Shown: in pieces, positions 41,884-49,737 of the stretch
How positions within the stretch are numbered: the stretch's first letter is position 1
How the letters are laid out: each line of letters starts with the position of its first letter
DNA from: Cohnella luojiensis
GTDB taxonomy: Bacteria; Bacillota; Bacilli; Paenibacillales; Paenibacillaceae
Direction of reading: 5' to 3'
NCBI RefSeq assembly: GCF_004564235.1
Contig: NZ_SOMN01000014.1
Span: 43,492-107,491 of the forward strand
DNA: 64,000 nt
Made by a program: the position numbers and the translations under genes
The notes under the pieces: model-generated
What the model was told of the DNA's origin: nothing
The model's input: the letters and a program-made list of their open reading frames with translations, nothing else
Database searches by the model: none

Positions 41884-42510
41884 TTGAAAGATGAACTGGA
41901 TTTATCTACCCGCAACAAGATTATGCAGATGATCAAGACCTCGGGAGAGCTCACGACCAAGGAGCTCACCGACCAGCTAGGAATCACGGGTATGGCCGTT
42001 CGTCGGCATATCTCGATTCTGGAGCGGGACAATCTGATCGAATCCAACACGGTTAAACTGCCGATGGGCCGCCCTGCCGCGGTGTACCGGTTATCGGCCG
42101 AGGCCGAAGACTATTTTCCGAAGAATTATCACACCGTTGCGCTCGACCTGCTCGCCGAACTTGAGGGTGAAGCAGGAGAACCGATGGTCAACCACCTCTT
42201 CGATCGTCGCAAGACGACACTCATGCATCGTTATGAAGGAAAGATGCGGGACAAGGATCTAGAACGCAAAGTAGCCGCTCTCTCCGAAATCCAGAACGAG
42301 AACGGCTATATGGCGACTTGGGAGAAGAATGACGACGAATACGTTCTAACCGAATACAATTGTCCGATATCTCAAGTCGCGAACAAATATAACCACGCCT
42401 GCAATTGCGAGCTGAACCTGTTCGAATCCTTGCTAGAGGCCGACGTCAGCCGCACCGATTGCTTGGCCAAGGGCGATAAGAAATGCGTGTATCGCATTCG
42501 TCCTAGGTAA
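41884..42510 (+). CDS. SufR-like transcriptional regulator with cysteine cluster
   Basis: 208 residues from TTG 41884 with GGGAGG 7 nt upstream. Winged HTH at about 8-75 ('LTTKELTDQLGITGMAVRRH', then 'RPAAVYRLSAEAEDYFPK'). The C-terminal half has Cys160, Cys173, Cys175, Cys193 and Cys201. The spacing resembles the Fe-S ligand region of SufR-type repressors of iron-sulfur biogenesis. It shares a transcript with trhO, so it may tune tRNA modification to Fe-S or redox status (inference). It could autoregulate via the palindrome at 40813. Confidence 0.85.
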   Translation: MKDELDLSTRNKIMQMIKTSGELTTKELTDQLGITGMAVRRHISILERDNLIESNTVKLPMGRPAAVYRLSAEAEDYFPKNYHTVALDLLAELEGEAGEPMVNHLFDRRKTTLMHRYEGKMRDKDLERKVAALSEIQNENGYMATWEKNDDEYVLTEYNCPISQVANKYNHACNCELNLFESLLEADVSRTDCLAKGDKKCVYRIRPR

Positions 42511-42515
42511 AAATG

Positions 42516-42556
42516 AAGAAGCTTCTCGCTCTGGATACTTGTCCATGGCGAGAAGC
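42516..42556. terminator. Bidirectional rho-independent terminator
   Basis: GAAGCTTCTCGC pairs with GCGAGAAGCC, with an inner TGGA/TCCA region, followed by TTTTTTAT on the plus strand. It separates the SufR-like and FtsW-like genes. Confidence 0.88.
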
Positions 42557-42561
42557 CTTTT

Positions 42562-43905
42562 TTATTTGATTTGGTTAATTGTGTTCGGCATCCATGAGGT
42601 TGGAATCGTATCGCGGCGGCGATAAATGCTTAGCAGTAGGCCGATGGTGGCGAACTGTAAGACTTGCCCGGTCCCTCCATAGCTTAAGAAAGGAATCGTA
42701 AGACCAACGAATGGAGCATAACCAAATGTCATCAATACCGTCCAGACGAATTGGACAATCAATAACATGCCTATGATAAAAGATAGTCTTTTACCAAATT
42801 CATCTTTGGTTCGGTAAGTCGTTTCTATGGCCTTCCCGATAAAACAAAGAATAAGCATAACAACGGCAATCCCAGCCAACCATCCAAAGCAATAGATGAA
42901 ATAGGGCAGCATTCCCTCGCTTTGAACGTATGGAATCGTTCTGTTCGGAGTGCCAATCCCCTGCCCCCACCAACCTCCGGAATGAATGGCATTGCGGGCC
43001 TGCTGGAGCATAAATCCCTCTCCATTAGGATCGTTCCACGGAACCAGGAAGTTTCTCAATCTCATCGTCACATAGTAATTATAGTAATCCGAACCGACTA
43101 CGATGAAATAGATGAATCCCGTAAATCCAGCTCCGAACGTCATGATCTGAGCTACATTACGCCTGGTAATCCATAGAAAGGCTACGAAGATCGCAGTATA
43201 GACGGCTGCAAATGCCAAGGAGTTCATTTTCATTAGAAGAACGAATGGGATCACTCCCCGACAGACGAGTTGGACGATGCTTTCCTTCCATCCCCATTCC
43301 TTGGCCGGTTTAATTCCAGCCAATCCGATACTCATCGCCATGATGGCAATCGTCGGAATATGTAACCCTGTCTGGCCTATCATGATCCATGCGGTTGCTC
43401 CGTTTATCTTTTCGGCTATGAAGGGTGCTAGAACAAGGATACCTATTCCGAAAACGAACAACGACTCGGAGTATTTCTTCAGCTTGCGATAATCCAACGC
43501 CCAGAGTAAGGTCATGAAAACTAACCCTATACCGGTTAGAATGATTTTATTCTGAAAGAAATTCAACATACGCGTAAGTTCGGCTTCCGACATTTGAACG
43601 CTATACATAGCTAGTATTCCAATGACGGACAAGAGACCGATGATCGCTAACATTCCCCAATCCGTTCGAGGGCGGTGGACTTTGTCCAGACCTTTGCCAA
43701 TCAGATCAGGCTCACCCATACATACGACTGCTTGTTTAACAGCCTCTTCCTCGGACATGCCTTGAGATAGATTTCCCTCGATAAGTTCGTCCAAATGCGC
43801 ACGCAGTTCCTCTTTTATTTCCTCATGAAGTTCCTTAGCCCTTACTCGTTCGCAGACCTCTTCGAGAAATTGCTCAACCCGGGAATGGTTTTGTTGCTGC
43901 TTCAT
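42562..43905 (-). CDS. FtsW/RodA/SpoVE family protein with N-terminal HAAS domain
   Basis: 447 residues starting at ATG 43905, overlapping the PadR stop by 4 nt. The N-terminal 80 residues form a soluble HAAS/permease-prefix domain ('HEEIKEELRAHLDELIEGNL', 'SEEEAVKQAVVCMGEPDLIG'). A SEDS-type multi-span domain follows (about ten helices), ending 'GLTIPFLSYGGTGQVLQFAT', the SEDS PFLSYGG signature. SEDS proteins polymerise glycan strands of peptidoglycan with a partner class B PBP; none is encoded next to it. HAAS domains typically pair with PadR regulators, as here, pointing to stress-inducible control rather than the housekeeping division gene. Confidence 0.92.
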   Translation of the reverse strand: MKQQQNHSRVEQFLEEVCERVRAKELHEEIKEELRAHLDELIEGNLSQGMSEEEAVKQAVVCMGEPDLIGKGLDKVHRPRTDWGMLAIIGLLSVIGILAMYSVQMSEAELTRMLNFFQNKIILTGIGLVFMTLLWALDYRKLKKYSESLFVFGIGILVLAPFIAEKINGATAWIMIGQTGLHIPTIAIMAMSIGLAGIKPAKEWGWKESIVQLVCRGVIPFVLLMKMNSLAFAAVYTAIFVAFLWITRRNVAQIMTFGAGFTGFIYFIVVGSDYYNYYVTMRLRNFLVPWNDPNGEGFMLQQARNAIHSGGWWGQGIGTPNRTIPYVQSEGMLPYFIYCFGWLAGIAVVMLILCFIGKAIETTYRTKDEFGKRLSFIIGMLLIVQFVWTVLMTFGYAPFVGLTIPFLSYGGTGQVLQFATIGLLLSIYRRRDTIPTSWMPNTINQIK

Positions 43906-44234
43906 ATGCTGCCCTCCCCGATAACACGATCGACAGCCGTTCTAAATACGCTCCATTCCTGCTTTCTCTCTCGCAGCTTCGACTTTCCGAACTCCGTAAT
44001 GCGGTAATATTTCCTTTTGCGCCCGTCATGCGTTTGCCAGTAGGACTGAACCCACTCTTCTGTTTCAAGAGTATGGAGGATGGGATATAGAGTGCCTTCC
44101 TTAAACATGAAAATCCCGCCCGATCGGTGTTCCATTTCTTTAATCATTTCATAGCCATACCTGTCCTGTTTTTCTAATAGCGTTAGAATTAGCACGACCG
44201 TGCTACCTTTTAAGAGCTCTTTGTTTATTTTCAT
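43902..44234 (-). CDS. PadR family transcriptional regulator
   Basis: 110 residues. Winged HTH of PadR type ('ILTLLEKQDRYGYEMIKEME', 'FKEGTLYPILHTLETEEWVQ', 'GRKRKYYRITEFGKSKLRER'), subfamily 2 with a short C-terminal dimer helix. It is the first gene of a two-gene operon with the HAAS-FtsW gene. A PadR-type dyad lies 42-62 bp upstream of its start, so autoregulation is likely. Confidence 0.93.
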   Translation of the reverse strand: MKINKELLKGSTVVLILTLLEKQDRYGYEMIKEMEHRSGGIFMFKEGTLYPILHTLETEEWVQSYWQTHDGRKRKYYRITEFGKSKLRERKQEWSVFRTAVDRVIGEGSI

Positions 44235-44275
44235 AATTTCTCCCCTCTCCGTTTCTCAACATACCTCGAATAACA

Positions 44276-44296
44276 ATGCATAGAATATCTATGTAT
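44276..44296. promoter_or_regulatory. PadR operator candidate
   Basis: Minus-strand ATACATAGATATTCTATGCA(T): inner CATAGA-ATA-TCTATG is a perfect dyad and the outer AT/AT arms match with one exception. It sits upstream of the padR-type gene, near where its promoter must be. Confidence 0.6.
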
Positions 44297-44431
44297 AGAA
44301 TACTGGATACGCTTAGGATTAGCAATAATCAAATTGGATCAGTATTGCAATACGATGAAGGCAGTTTTTTAGCCTTGGCGAGAGTCGTGCGAGTGTGCGG
44401 TGCACGATGAAGGCACATTCACAATACAGAA

Positions 44432-44468
44432 AAGTGGTGGCCCAGGTTTGACCCCTGTACCACCACTT
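44432..44468 (-). terminator. Rho-independent terminator of the TipAS-type regulator gene
   Basis: AAGTGGTGG pairs with CCACCACTT, with an inner CAGG/CCTG stem; minus-strand TTTTC follows. It lies 12 nt after the regulator's stop. Confidence 0.75.
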
Positions 44469-44479
44469 AACTTACCAAA

Positions 44480-45247
44480 TTACTCTCCACCATGCCCCGT
44501 GTAGATCAATACCGCATCTCTTAAGAACTTAGCTACTCCAGGCTGGTCCTTGTCGTAGTAGGCCATGAATCGTTCGTCATCGACGTACATTTGAGCCACG
44601 CCCGCATGGGCTTCCTTGCTGTAGCTGTCCCAATAGAAGCTCAGCCATTGACGATGGAGGTCCGCGGCTTTCTGCGCTAGCTCACCTGCAGGATCCCCGG
44701 TAGGGAACGCTTCAGCTAGTGTCGCGTGGATGTCCGTTGCCAATTGCTCGACTTCCGCATACTGCTTCTCGGTCATGTTTTTGATTTTCACGTTTGACTT
44801 ATCGACTTGTTCCGAACCATACTTTGCACGGATTTCTTGGCCGTATTTTTTTTCGTTGTCGTCGATCATCTTTTGCTTGAAGCCTTCGAATTTCTGCTTA
44901 TCGGTCATCGTAGTTTTCCCCTCTCTTTGAGATAAAGTCAGATCGACGTTAGCGATCAGCAGATCTAGCTGTTCCCGCTTCGCAAGGAGGTTCTCGCGGT
45001 GCTCTCTTAGCGCCTTGTCTGCATCGAAGGTCGGCGCGGTGATGAGCACTCTGATTTCCTCCAAGCTCACGCCTAACTCCCGGTAGAAGAGAATCTGCTG
45101 AAGCCGATCCACCTCTTGCTGACCGTAGATCCGATAACCCGATGAATTGATTCTCGCCGGCTTGAGAATGCCAATGACATCGTAATATCGAAGAGTACGC
45201 GTGCTGACTCCCGCTAAGAGACCTAATTTCTGAACGGTGTATTCCAT
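44480..45247 (-). CDS. MerR family regulator with TipAS antibiotic-recognition domain
   Basis: 255 residues from ATG 45247 with AAGGGGGG upstream. MerR HTH (about 1-70, 'YTVQKLGLLAGVSTRTLRYY'), a dimer helix ('KALREHRENLLAKREQLDLL'), and a C-terminal TipAS domain (about 130-255, 'WLSFYWDSYSKEAHAGVAQM'). TipAS domains bind thiopeptides and other bulky hydrophobic drugs. It is a single gene whose own promoter has the MerR-type 19-bp spacer, so autoactivation on drug binding is likely. No efflux gene is adjacent. Confidence 0.93.
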   Translation of the reverse strand: MEYTVQKLGLLAGVSTRTLRYYDVIGILKPARINSSGYRIYGQQEVDRLQQILFYRELGVSLEEIRVLITAPTFDADKALREHRENLLAKREQLDLLIANVDLTLSQREGKTTMTDKQKFEGFKQKMIDDNEKKYGQEIRAKYGSEQVDKSNVKIKNMTEKQYAEVEQLATDIHATLAEAFPTGDPAGELAQKAADLHRQWLSFYWDSYSKEAHAGVAQMYVDDERFMAYYDKDQPGVAKFLRDAVLIYTGHGGE

Positions 45248-45269
45248 GTTCATCCCCCCTTGCAAATTC

Positions 45270-45300
45270 ATCGTACTCCTTTACGCAACGTCAATGTCAA
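45270..45300 (-). promoter_or_regulatory. MerR-type promoter of the TipAS regulator
   Basis: Minus-strand TTGACA (45295-45300), 19-bp spacer, TACGAT (45270-45275). The spacer contains the imperfect dyad TTGACG-TTG-CGTAAA. Over-long spacers of 19 bp are the hallmark of MerR-activated promoters. The leader would be only about 15 nt. Confidence 0.65.
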
Positions 45301-45584
45301 GCGATAATGAACAACAAAATTCTTAATGAATATCAACTGACCTGCTACACAGGAGGATTTTAGTTGCAAAATATACAATAAGAAACCCGGATTCCCTTTT
45401 AATGCTTGTTCCTTGAAACTAACTGACTATTCTACACTTAAAATGATATACAGAGGCGGGTTGTCGGAAGTGGTGCAGTGACGGAGTTTGGAGCACACTT
45501 CCGCCTTTAGGGTTCGCAACAATTTTATAAAAAAAGGGGACGCCTCGCAGGTCCGCATCGACCCGAGAAACATCCCCTGTAAGC
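45272..45584. other. Intergenic region with an unexplained hairpin
   Basis: 313 bp between the TipAS regulator and the hypothetical gene at 45585. Besides the MerR-type promoter and the terminator at 45535-45579, it has an 8-bp dyad CGGAAGTG/CACTTCCG at 45465-45503 enclosing GTGC/GCA pairs. I see no coding frame with a ribosome site longer than a few codons. Confidence 0.5.
45535..45579 (-). terminator. Rho-independent terminator
   Basis: On the minus strand AGGGGA...TCCCCT with inner CTCG/CGAG and GGTC/GACC pairs, followed by seven T. It ends the gene at 45585-46379. Confidence 0.85.
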
Positions 45585-46379
45585 TTAGCTCTTCGTTATT
45601 TTAGATGGGTTGTTCACCTTATAGAGAATCTCTTTGTTGAACTTCTTGTCCACGACTTTCCCCTCGAATTCAAGGCTGTTCCCCACCTCAAGACCGAGCG
45701 CTTTCAGCGTATTGCTGTATCCGCACCAAGCATCGCCGACCGTAAGCGGGTTATCGCCGTGAACGACGACATCTTCCAGCAAAATCACTTCGTCGTCGTT
45801 ATCCGAGAACGGATTGGGTTTCGTAGCGAACTCCTTGATCTTAGCGCTGAATTTGACCTTGTCGACGGGCAATTCAAGCTTTTCTTTTTTCTCTTTCTTC
45901 GGCGCGGGCTTCTCGCCAGAAGCGGCTTTGCTTTTTCCCTTAGCCGGTGCTTTAGCTTCCGCCTCTTCGACATCCGCAACAACTGCACTTGCATCTGCAG
46001 CAGCTTCTACCGTTTCGGTTTCCTCGCCTGCAGCATACCTGCTGAAAGTTCCGCTCTGCATTTCTTTCAGGAAGGAAGGATGGATGCAAGTTAGGCTTCC
46101 GTCTTCGAACTCTACGACCAATATATTCAAGTTGTTGTATTCTTGGTATCCCTTAATCGCTACGAGATGTTGAGACGTCGAGTTCTTGAACCAGAACTGT
46201 TTCTTGGCCGTTTTCCCGAACAATCCCCAGCTTCTGCCCTTGTCCGCGTATTCCTCTTCATCATCAAAAGCAAAGTATTCTCCTTGAGGAGGATATAACT
46301 TAATACCACTAATCTTTGTCGCTTCCACAGTATCGCTCATCCTCTCGCTTGTCCATCGCTTGAACGCGCAGATCGCCAT
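45585..46379 (-). CDS. Hypothetical protein with two domains joined by an Ala/Glu/Lys linker
   Basis: 264 residues from 46379, or 251 from ATG 46340; neither has a good ribosome site. N-terminal globular part (about 20-110: 'PPQGEYFAFDDEEEYADKGR', 'FWFKNSTSQHLVAIKGYQEY', then 'LVVEFEDGSLTCIHPSFLKEM'). The low-complexity linker (about 118-172) is rich in Ala, Glu and Lys (EEAEAKAPAKGKSKAASGEK). A beta-rich C-terminal part follows (about 175-264). No family recognised, no signal peptide. The basic-acidic linker recalls nucleic-acid-associated proteins, but that is a weak hint. It is divergent from RNase J. Confidence 0.75.
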   Translation of the reverse strand: MAICAFKRWTSERMSDTVEATKISGIKLYPPQGEYFAFDDEEEYADKGRSWGLFGKTAKKQFWFKNSTSQHLVAIKGYQEYNNLNILVVEFEDGSLTCIHPSFLKEMQSGTFSRYAAGEETETVEAAADASAVVADVEEAEAKAPAKGKSKAASGEKPAPKKEKKEKLELPVDKVKFSAKIKEFATKPNPFSDNDDEVILLEDVVVHGDNPLTVGDAWCGYSNTLKALGLEVGNSLEFEGKVVDKKFNKEILYKVNNPSKITKS

Positions 46380-46466
46380 TTTTTTCGATGAAGAAAGTAT
46401 ATCATGAATGGCGATTTAGGTTAAGGAGATACTGCACTTATCCTTTTAAAACGGAGGGTTCCGATC

Positions 46467-48140
46467 ATGAGCATCAAGGAAACCATGCTGTCTATTGTCG
46501 CCTTGGGCGGCGTGAATGAAATCGGCAAGAATATGTACGTAGTGCAATACGCGGACGATATCGTCGTTATCGATTGCGGTTCCAAGTTTCCCGACGAAAG
46601 TTTGTTGGGTATCGACGTAATCGTCCCGGATATTTCTTTTTTGCTTGAGAATCAAGACAAAGTCAGAGCGCTTGTGGTTACTCACGGACACGAGGACCAT
46701 ATCGGCGGCATCCCTTACATCTTGAAGCAAATGAACATGCCTATATACGCAACAGGATTAACGCTCGGGTTAATCGAGGGCAAGCTTCGGGAACACGGCC
46801 TTCTCAGAGATTCGGAATTGCACCACATCAACTCGGATTCGGAGATCGACTTGGGTTCAATGACTCTTAGCTTCTTCAGCACGAATCACAGCATTCCGGA
46901 CTGCCTGGGTATTGCCTTTCATACTCCTGAGGGTACCGTTGTGCATACTGGAGATTTCAAATTCGATCTGACGCCCGTCAATGAGCAATATGCGGACATA
47001 CATAAGATGGCGGATCTCGGCAAGAACGGCGTTTTGGCGCTTCTGTCCGAGAGCACGAACGCGGAGCGTCCCGGTTTCACCCCGTCCGAACGCCTCGTAG
47101 GAGAACACATCGAAGAAGCCTTCATTAAGGCTACGCAGAAAATATTCATATCCACCTTCGCGTCCAACGTCCATCGTCTGCAGCAAGTAATAGATGCGGC
47201 TGTCAAAACAAACCGTAAAATCGCGCTGCTAGGCAGGAGTATGGTCAACGTGGTTAGTATTGCGTCGAGTCTGGGTTATCTGAAAATGGCGGAGGAGATG
47301 CTGATCGAGGCGACCGAGGTAAATAAATACGAGCCTCACAGAATCGTCGTCCTATGTACGGGAAGTCAAGGAGAACCGATGGCCGCCCTCTCCCGTCTTG
47401 CTAGCTCTAATCATCGCCAAGTGGAAGTTCTGCGCGGGGATACCGTAATTCTTGCGGCTACTCCGATTCCGGGGAATGAACGTAACGTGGCTCGTATCGT
47501 AGATAACTTGTTCGAGCTGGGAGCCAAGGTGATCTATGGATCAGGAACCGTGACGGGAATGCATGTATCCGGCCACGCAAGCCAGGATGAGCTCAAGCTT
47601 ATGCTCACGTTAATGAAGCCCAAATATTTCATTCCCATTCACGGCGAATTTCGGATGATGCACCAACACCGTTTGCTAGCGGAAGCCGTCGGCGTGGAGA
47701 GCGACAATATTTTCATCTTGAAAAACGGCGACGTCGTCGATATTCAAAATCAAGTTGCCAGCCAATCCCGAAAAATTCCGACGGGCAACACGCTCGTTGA
47801 CGGGCTGGGAATCGGCGATGTGGGGAACGTGGTATTAAGGGATCGCAAGCATCTGTCCGAAGACGGTATTCTTATCGTTGTCATTACGCTTAGCAAAGCG
47901 GATGGCAAGATCCTGTCCGGACCGGATACGATTTCGCGCGGTTTCGTCTATGTCCGGGAATCGGAAGGATTAATCGAAGAGGTCAACCGAATCACCGTGA
48001 CGGAGGTCCAGAAGTTACTGGAAGAGAATGTGAGCCAATGGAACGTTTATAAGCAATCCATTAAGGAATCGATCGGAAGATTTCTGTTCGCCAAAACCAA
48101 AAGAAGGCCCATGATTCTTCCGATCATCATCCAGATTTAA
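46467..48140 (+). CDS. Ribonuclease J
   Basis: 557 residues from ATG 46467 with ACGGAGGG upstream. Metallo-beta-lactamase motif HGHEDHIGG at 73-81 keeps all metal-binding His/Asp residues, so the enzyme should be active. The beta-CASP part holds 'LLSESTNAERPGFTPSE' and 'FIPIHGEFRMMHQHRLLAEA', and the C-terminal domain is complete. RNase J cleaves RNA endonucleolytically and degrades it 5' to 3'. It is an RNase J1-type sequence. Whether it is the main copy or a paralogue cannot be said from here, because the usual neighbours of rnjA (the rpoY type) are absent. Confidence 0.95.
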   Translation: MSIKETMLSIVALGGVNEIGKNMYVVQYADDIVVIDCGSKFPDESLLGIDVIVPDISFLLENQDKVRALVVTHGHEDHIGGIPYILKQMNMPIYATGLTLGLIEGKLREHGLLRDSELHHINSDSEIDLGSMTLSFFSTNHSIPDCLGIAFHTPEGTVVHTGDFKFDLTPVNEQYADIHKMADLGKNGVLALLSESTNAERPGFTPSERLVGEHIEEAFIKATQKIFISTFASNVHRLQQVIDAAVKTNRKIALLGRSMVNVVSIASSLGYLKMAEEMLIEATEVNKYEPHRIVVLCTGSQGEPMAALSRLASSNHRQVEVLRGDTVILAATPIPGNERNVARIVDNLFELGAKVIYGSGTVTGMHVSGHASQDELKLMLTLMKPKYFIPIHGEFRMMHQHRLLAEAVGVESDNIFILKNGDVVDIQNQVASQSRKIPTGNTLVDGLGIGDVGNVVLRDRKHLSEDGILIVVITLSKADGKILSGPDTISRGFVYVRESEGLIEEVNRITVTEVQKLLEENVSQWNVYKQSIKESIGRFLFAKTKRRPMILPIIIQI

Positions 48141-49078
48141 TTCATGGAATAGCGGGACTGAGTTCTCTTTATTCGTCGAATGAGCTCAGGCAATGCGACG
48201 CCCAGCATAACCAAGACGACTCCGGCCCACTGCAGCATGCTGACATGCTCATGCAGGACGACGGAGGAAAGCAGTACCGCCACGGGAAGCTCGGAAGCTC
48301 CCAATATGCCGGTCATACCCTCTCCGATATGCGGCACGCCGACCGCGAACAGTACTGGAGGAATGAACGCGCCGAAGAATCCAAGAAGGAAACCGAACAG
48401 AAGCAGGTCGCTCCATAGATCTCCGTTAATCAGAAAATGCGGCGGGAATAGCGCGAACACGAGCACCATGCCTCCCGTAATCATCCAACCGCTGCGGTAG
48501 GCAGGGTGAACCGAGGGCACCGCTTTCCCGCTAATCAAGATGAAGACGGAATAACTGACGGCCGATAGCAATCCTAGACCCACTCCGATCCAGTTAAATC
48601 TGGACAAGCCCTGCTCCATGATGCCAGCTGCAAGCAACGTGCCTCCGAACAAGATAACCAGCGTCAGAAGCATGATACCATTAGGACGTTTGCGCTGACC
48701 GATGGCATGGATGAGTACGCCAATCCACGTAAACTGGAAAAGCAAGATAATAGCCAATGAATTCGGAATATAACGCAACGATTCGTAATAGAGAAGTCCG
48801 GTTACCGCCGTCGGAGTTCCGGCTGCCATCAGGAAAACTCTCTGTTTCCAAGTCAATTTCGATTTAGGCGAAGTTTCTATATCGGTTTCCGTTGATTTTT
48901 TGCGTTTTTCCCGCCATTTCGTGAAGAAAACCAGGCACCAAGCTAGAATACAGCCGATGAATAGCTGGCTTCCCACGACCTCTCCTAGCACGTAACCCTC
49001 TCCATATGCGGTGACGACGATGGTCGATAAGATCCCGTAACAGATCGCGCCCATTAATACGGATAATAAATATTTCAT
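48137..49078 (-). CDS. EamA/DMT family transporter under a guanine-type riboswitch
   Basis: 313 residues from ATG 49078 with AAAGGGAGG upstream. Ten hydrophobic helices in two EamA repeats ('GLLYYESLRYIPNSLAIILL' in the first, 'EGMTGILGASELPVAVLLSS' in the second). The segment 65-80 (REKRKKSTETDIETSP) is a charged cytoplasmic insertion. Family members export amino acids, nucleobases or other metabolites. The leader carries a purine aptamer with guanine-type residues and an overlapping terminator that predicts induction by guanine, so purine export is the best hypothesis. It overlaps the convergent RNase J gene by 4 nt. Confidence 0.92.
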   Translation of the reverse strand: MKYLLSVLMGAICYGILSTIVVTAYGEGYVLGEVVGSQLFIGCILAWCLVFFTKWREKRKKSTETDIETSPKSKLTWKQRVFLMAAGTPTAVTGLLYYESLRYIPNSLAIILLFQFTWIGVLIHAIGQRKRPNGIMLLTLVILFGGTLLAAGIMEQGLSRFNWIGVGLGLLSAVSYSVFILISGKAVPSVHPAYRSGWMITGGMVLVFALFPPHFLINGDLWSDLLLFGFLLGFFGAFIPPVLFAVGVPHIGEGMTGILGASELPVAVLLSSVVLHEHVSMLQWAGVVLVMLGVALPELIRRIKRTQSRYSMN

Positions 49079-49124
49079 ATCTATGATGTCCTCCCTTTAA
49101 TTGCTTTTTTTTTCTGCGTACGAC

Positions 49125-49190
49125 AAAAAACTTCCTAACCCGAAATATAGAATCGTCGTTGGACGATCCTATATTCGTAGTTAGGAAGTT
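49125..49190 (-). terminator. Riboswitch-controlled terminator (expression platform)
   Basis: Minus strand: a 29-nt arm beginning AACTTCCTAAC pairs with an arm ending GTTAGGAAGTT around a CAAC loop, with a 3-nt internal mismatch, then TTTTTTG. The 5' arm contains the aptamer's P3 and P1 3' strands, so terminator and aptamer exclude each other. Confidence 0.88.
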
Positions 49191-49238
49191 AAGGCTTCCC
49201 GTAGAAACCCTCACCCTAATTCGTGAGGTTATACGAAT
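49173..49238 (-). ncRNA. Purine riboswitch aptamer, guanine-type
   Basis: Minus-strand transcript. P1 is ATTCGTA/TACGAAT. P2 is CCTCAC/GTGAGG with loop GAATTAGG. J2/3 is the invariant GTTTCTAC. P3 is GGAAG/CTTCC with loop CCTTAA. J3/1 is AACTACG. The loops carry the GG and CC needed for the kissing contact. J3/1 has C at the position of xpt C74 (adenine switches have U), and J2/3 has U at position 51, so guanine or hypoxanthine is the expected ligand. Confidence 0.9.
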
Positions 49239-49306
49239 TTATTGTAAATGTTTAATAAGCAATAGGACGATTATTGCACGATCGTTTAGTAATTGTCAAT
49301 GGATGA

Positions 49307-49726
49307 TTACCGAGAATCATCCGGTAGTTGCTTCCTTCCCATGAATCCATCGTGCCAGCCGTGATAATGGGTGATGCGTTCCTCGCCTTCCTTCCAGCAG
49401 ATGAGAATATCTTCGCCTTCAAGCACGGACGGGAAGTCGATTAATCCGGGGTTGATCATCTTTAGAAGAACGCCTTTTCGCGCAAAATTGTTAATCAAGA
49501 GGTTCGCTTCCATCTGCATGAAGTCGAGCTTGCTTTCCAGCTCGAAGAAAGGGTCTTGCCCAGCGTGCGCGATTGACCGTTGTTCATGGTTTACTTTTAT
49601 TTTCTGCAGCTTTAAATTGTGATGTTCAATCTGTTCCGCAAGCAGCTGCAATTGGCGCAAATCTTCTTTTAACTGCGGCAATAATGCATTCGCTTCTTCT
49701 AATGTAAACCATTTTCCTTCCATCAT
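49307..49726 (-). CDS. DUF2203 family protein
   Basis: 139 residues from ATG 49726 with TAAGGAGGG upstream. DUF2203 pattern: 'FTLEEANALLPQLKEDLRQL' helix, a long coiled-coil-like helix (30-85), 'GVLLKMINPGLIDFPSVLEG' and 'ILICWKEGEERITHYHGWHD' ending GFMGRKQL. Function unknown in the family. It is the third gene of the MerR operon (11 nt after the NAD(P)-binding gene), and the EamA riboswitch begins just downstream. Confidence 0.9.
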   Translation of the reverse strand: MMEGKWFTLEEANALLPQLKEDLRQLQLLAEQIEHHNLKLQKIKVNHEQRSIAHAGQDPFFELESKLDFMQMEANLLINNFARKGVLLKMINPGLIDFPSVLEGEDILICWKEGEERITHYHGWHDGFMGRKQLPDDSR

Positions 49727-49737
49727 GAACTCCCTCC

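Noticed and set aside
45465..45503. Small RNA gene or terminator
   Set aside because: An 8-bp dyad is present but there is no T-tract or promoter I can defend, so it is only noted in the intergenic entry.
49125..49240. SAM or T-box leader
   Set aside because: No T-box NGGUGGNA-type or SAM core motif. The GTTTCTAC junction and paired loops identify a purine aptamer.
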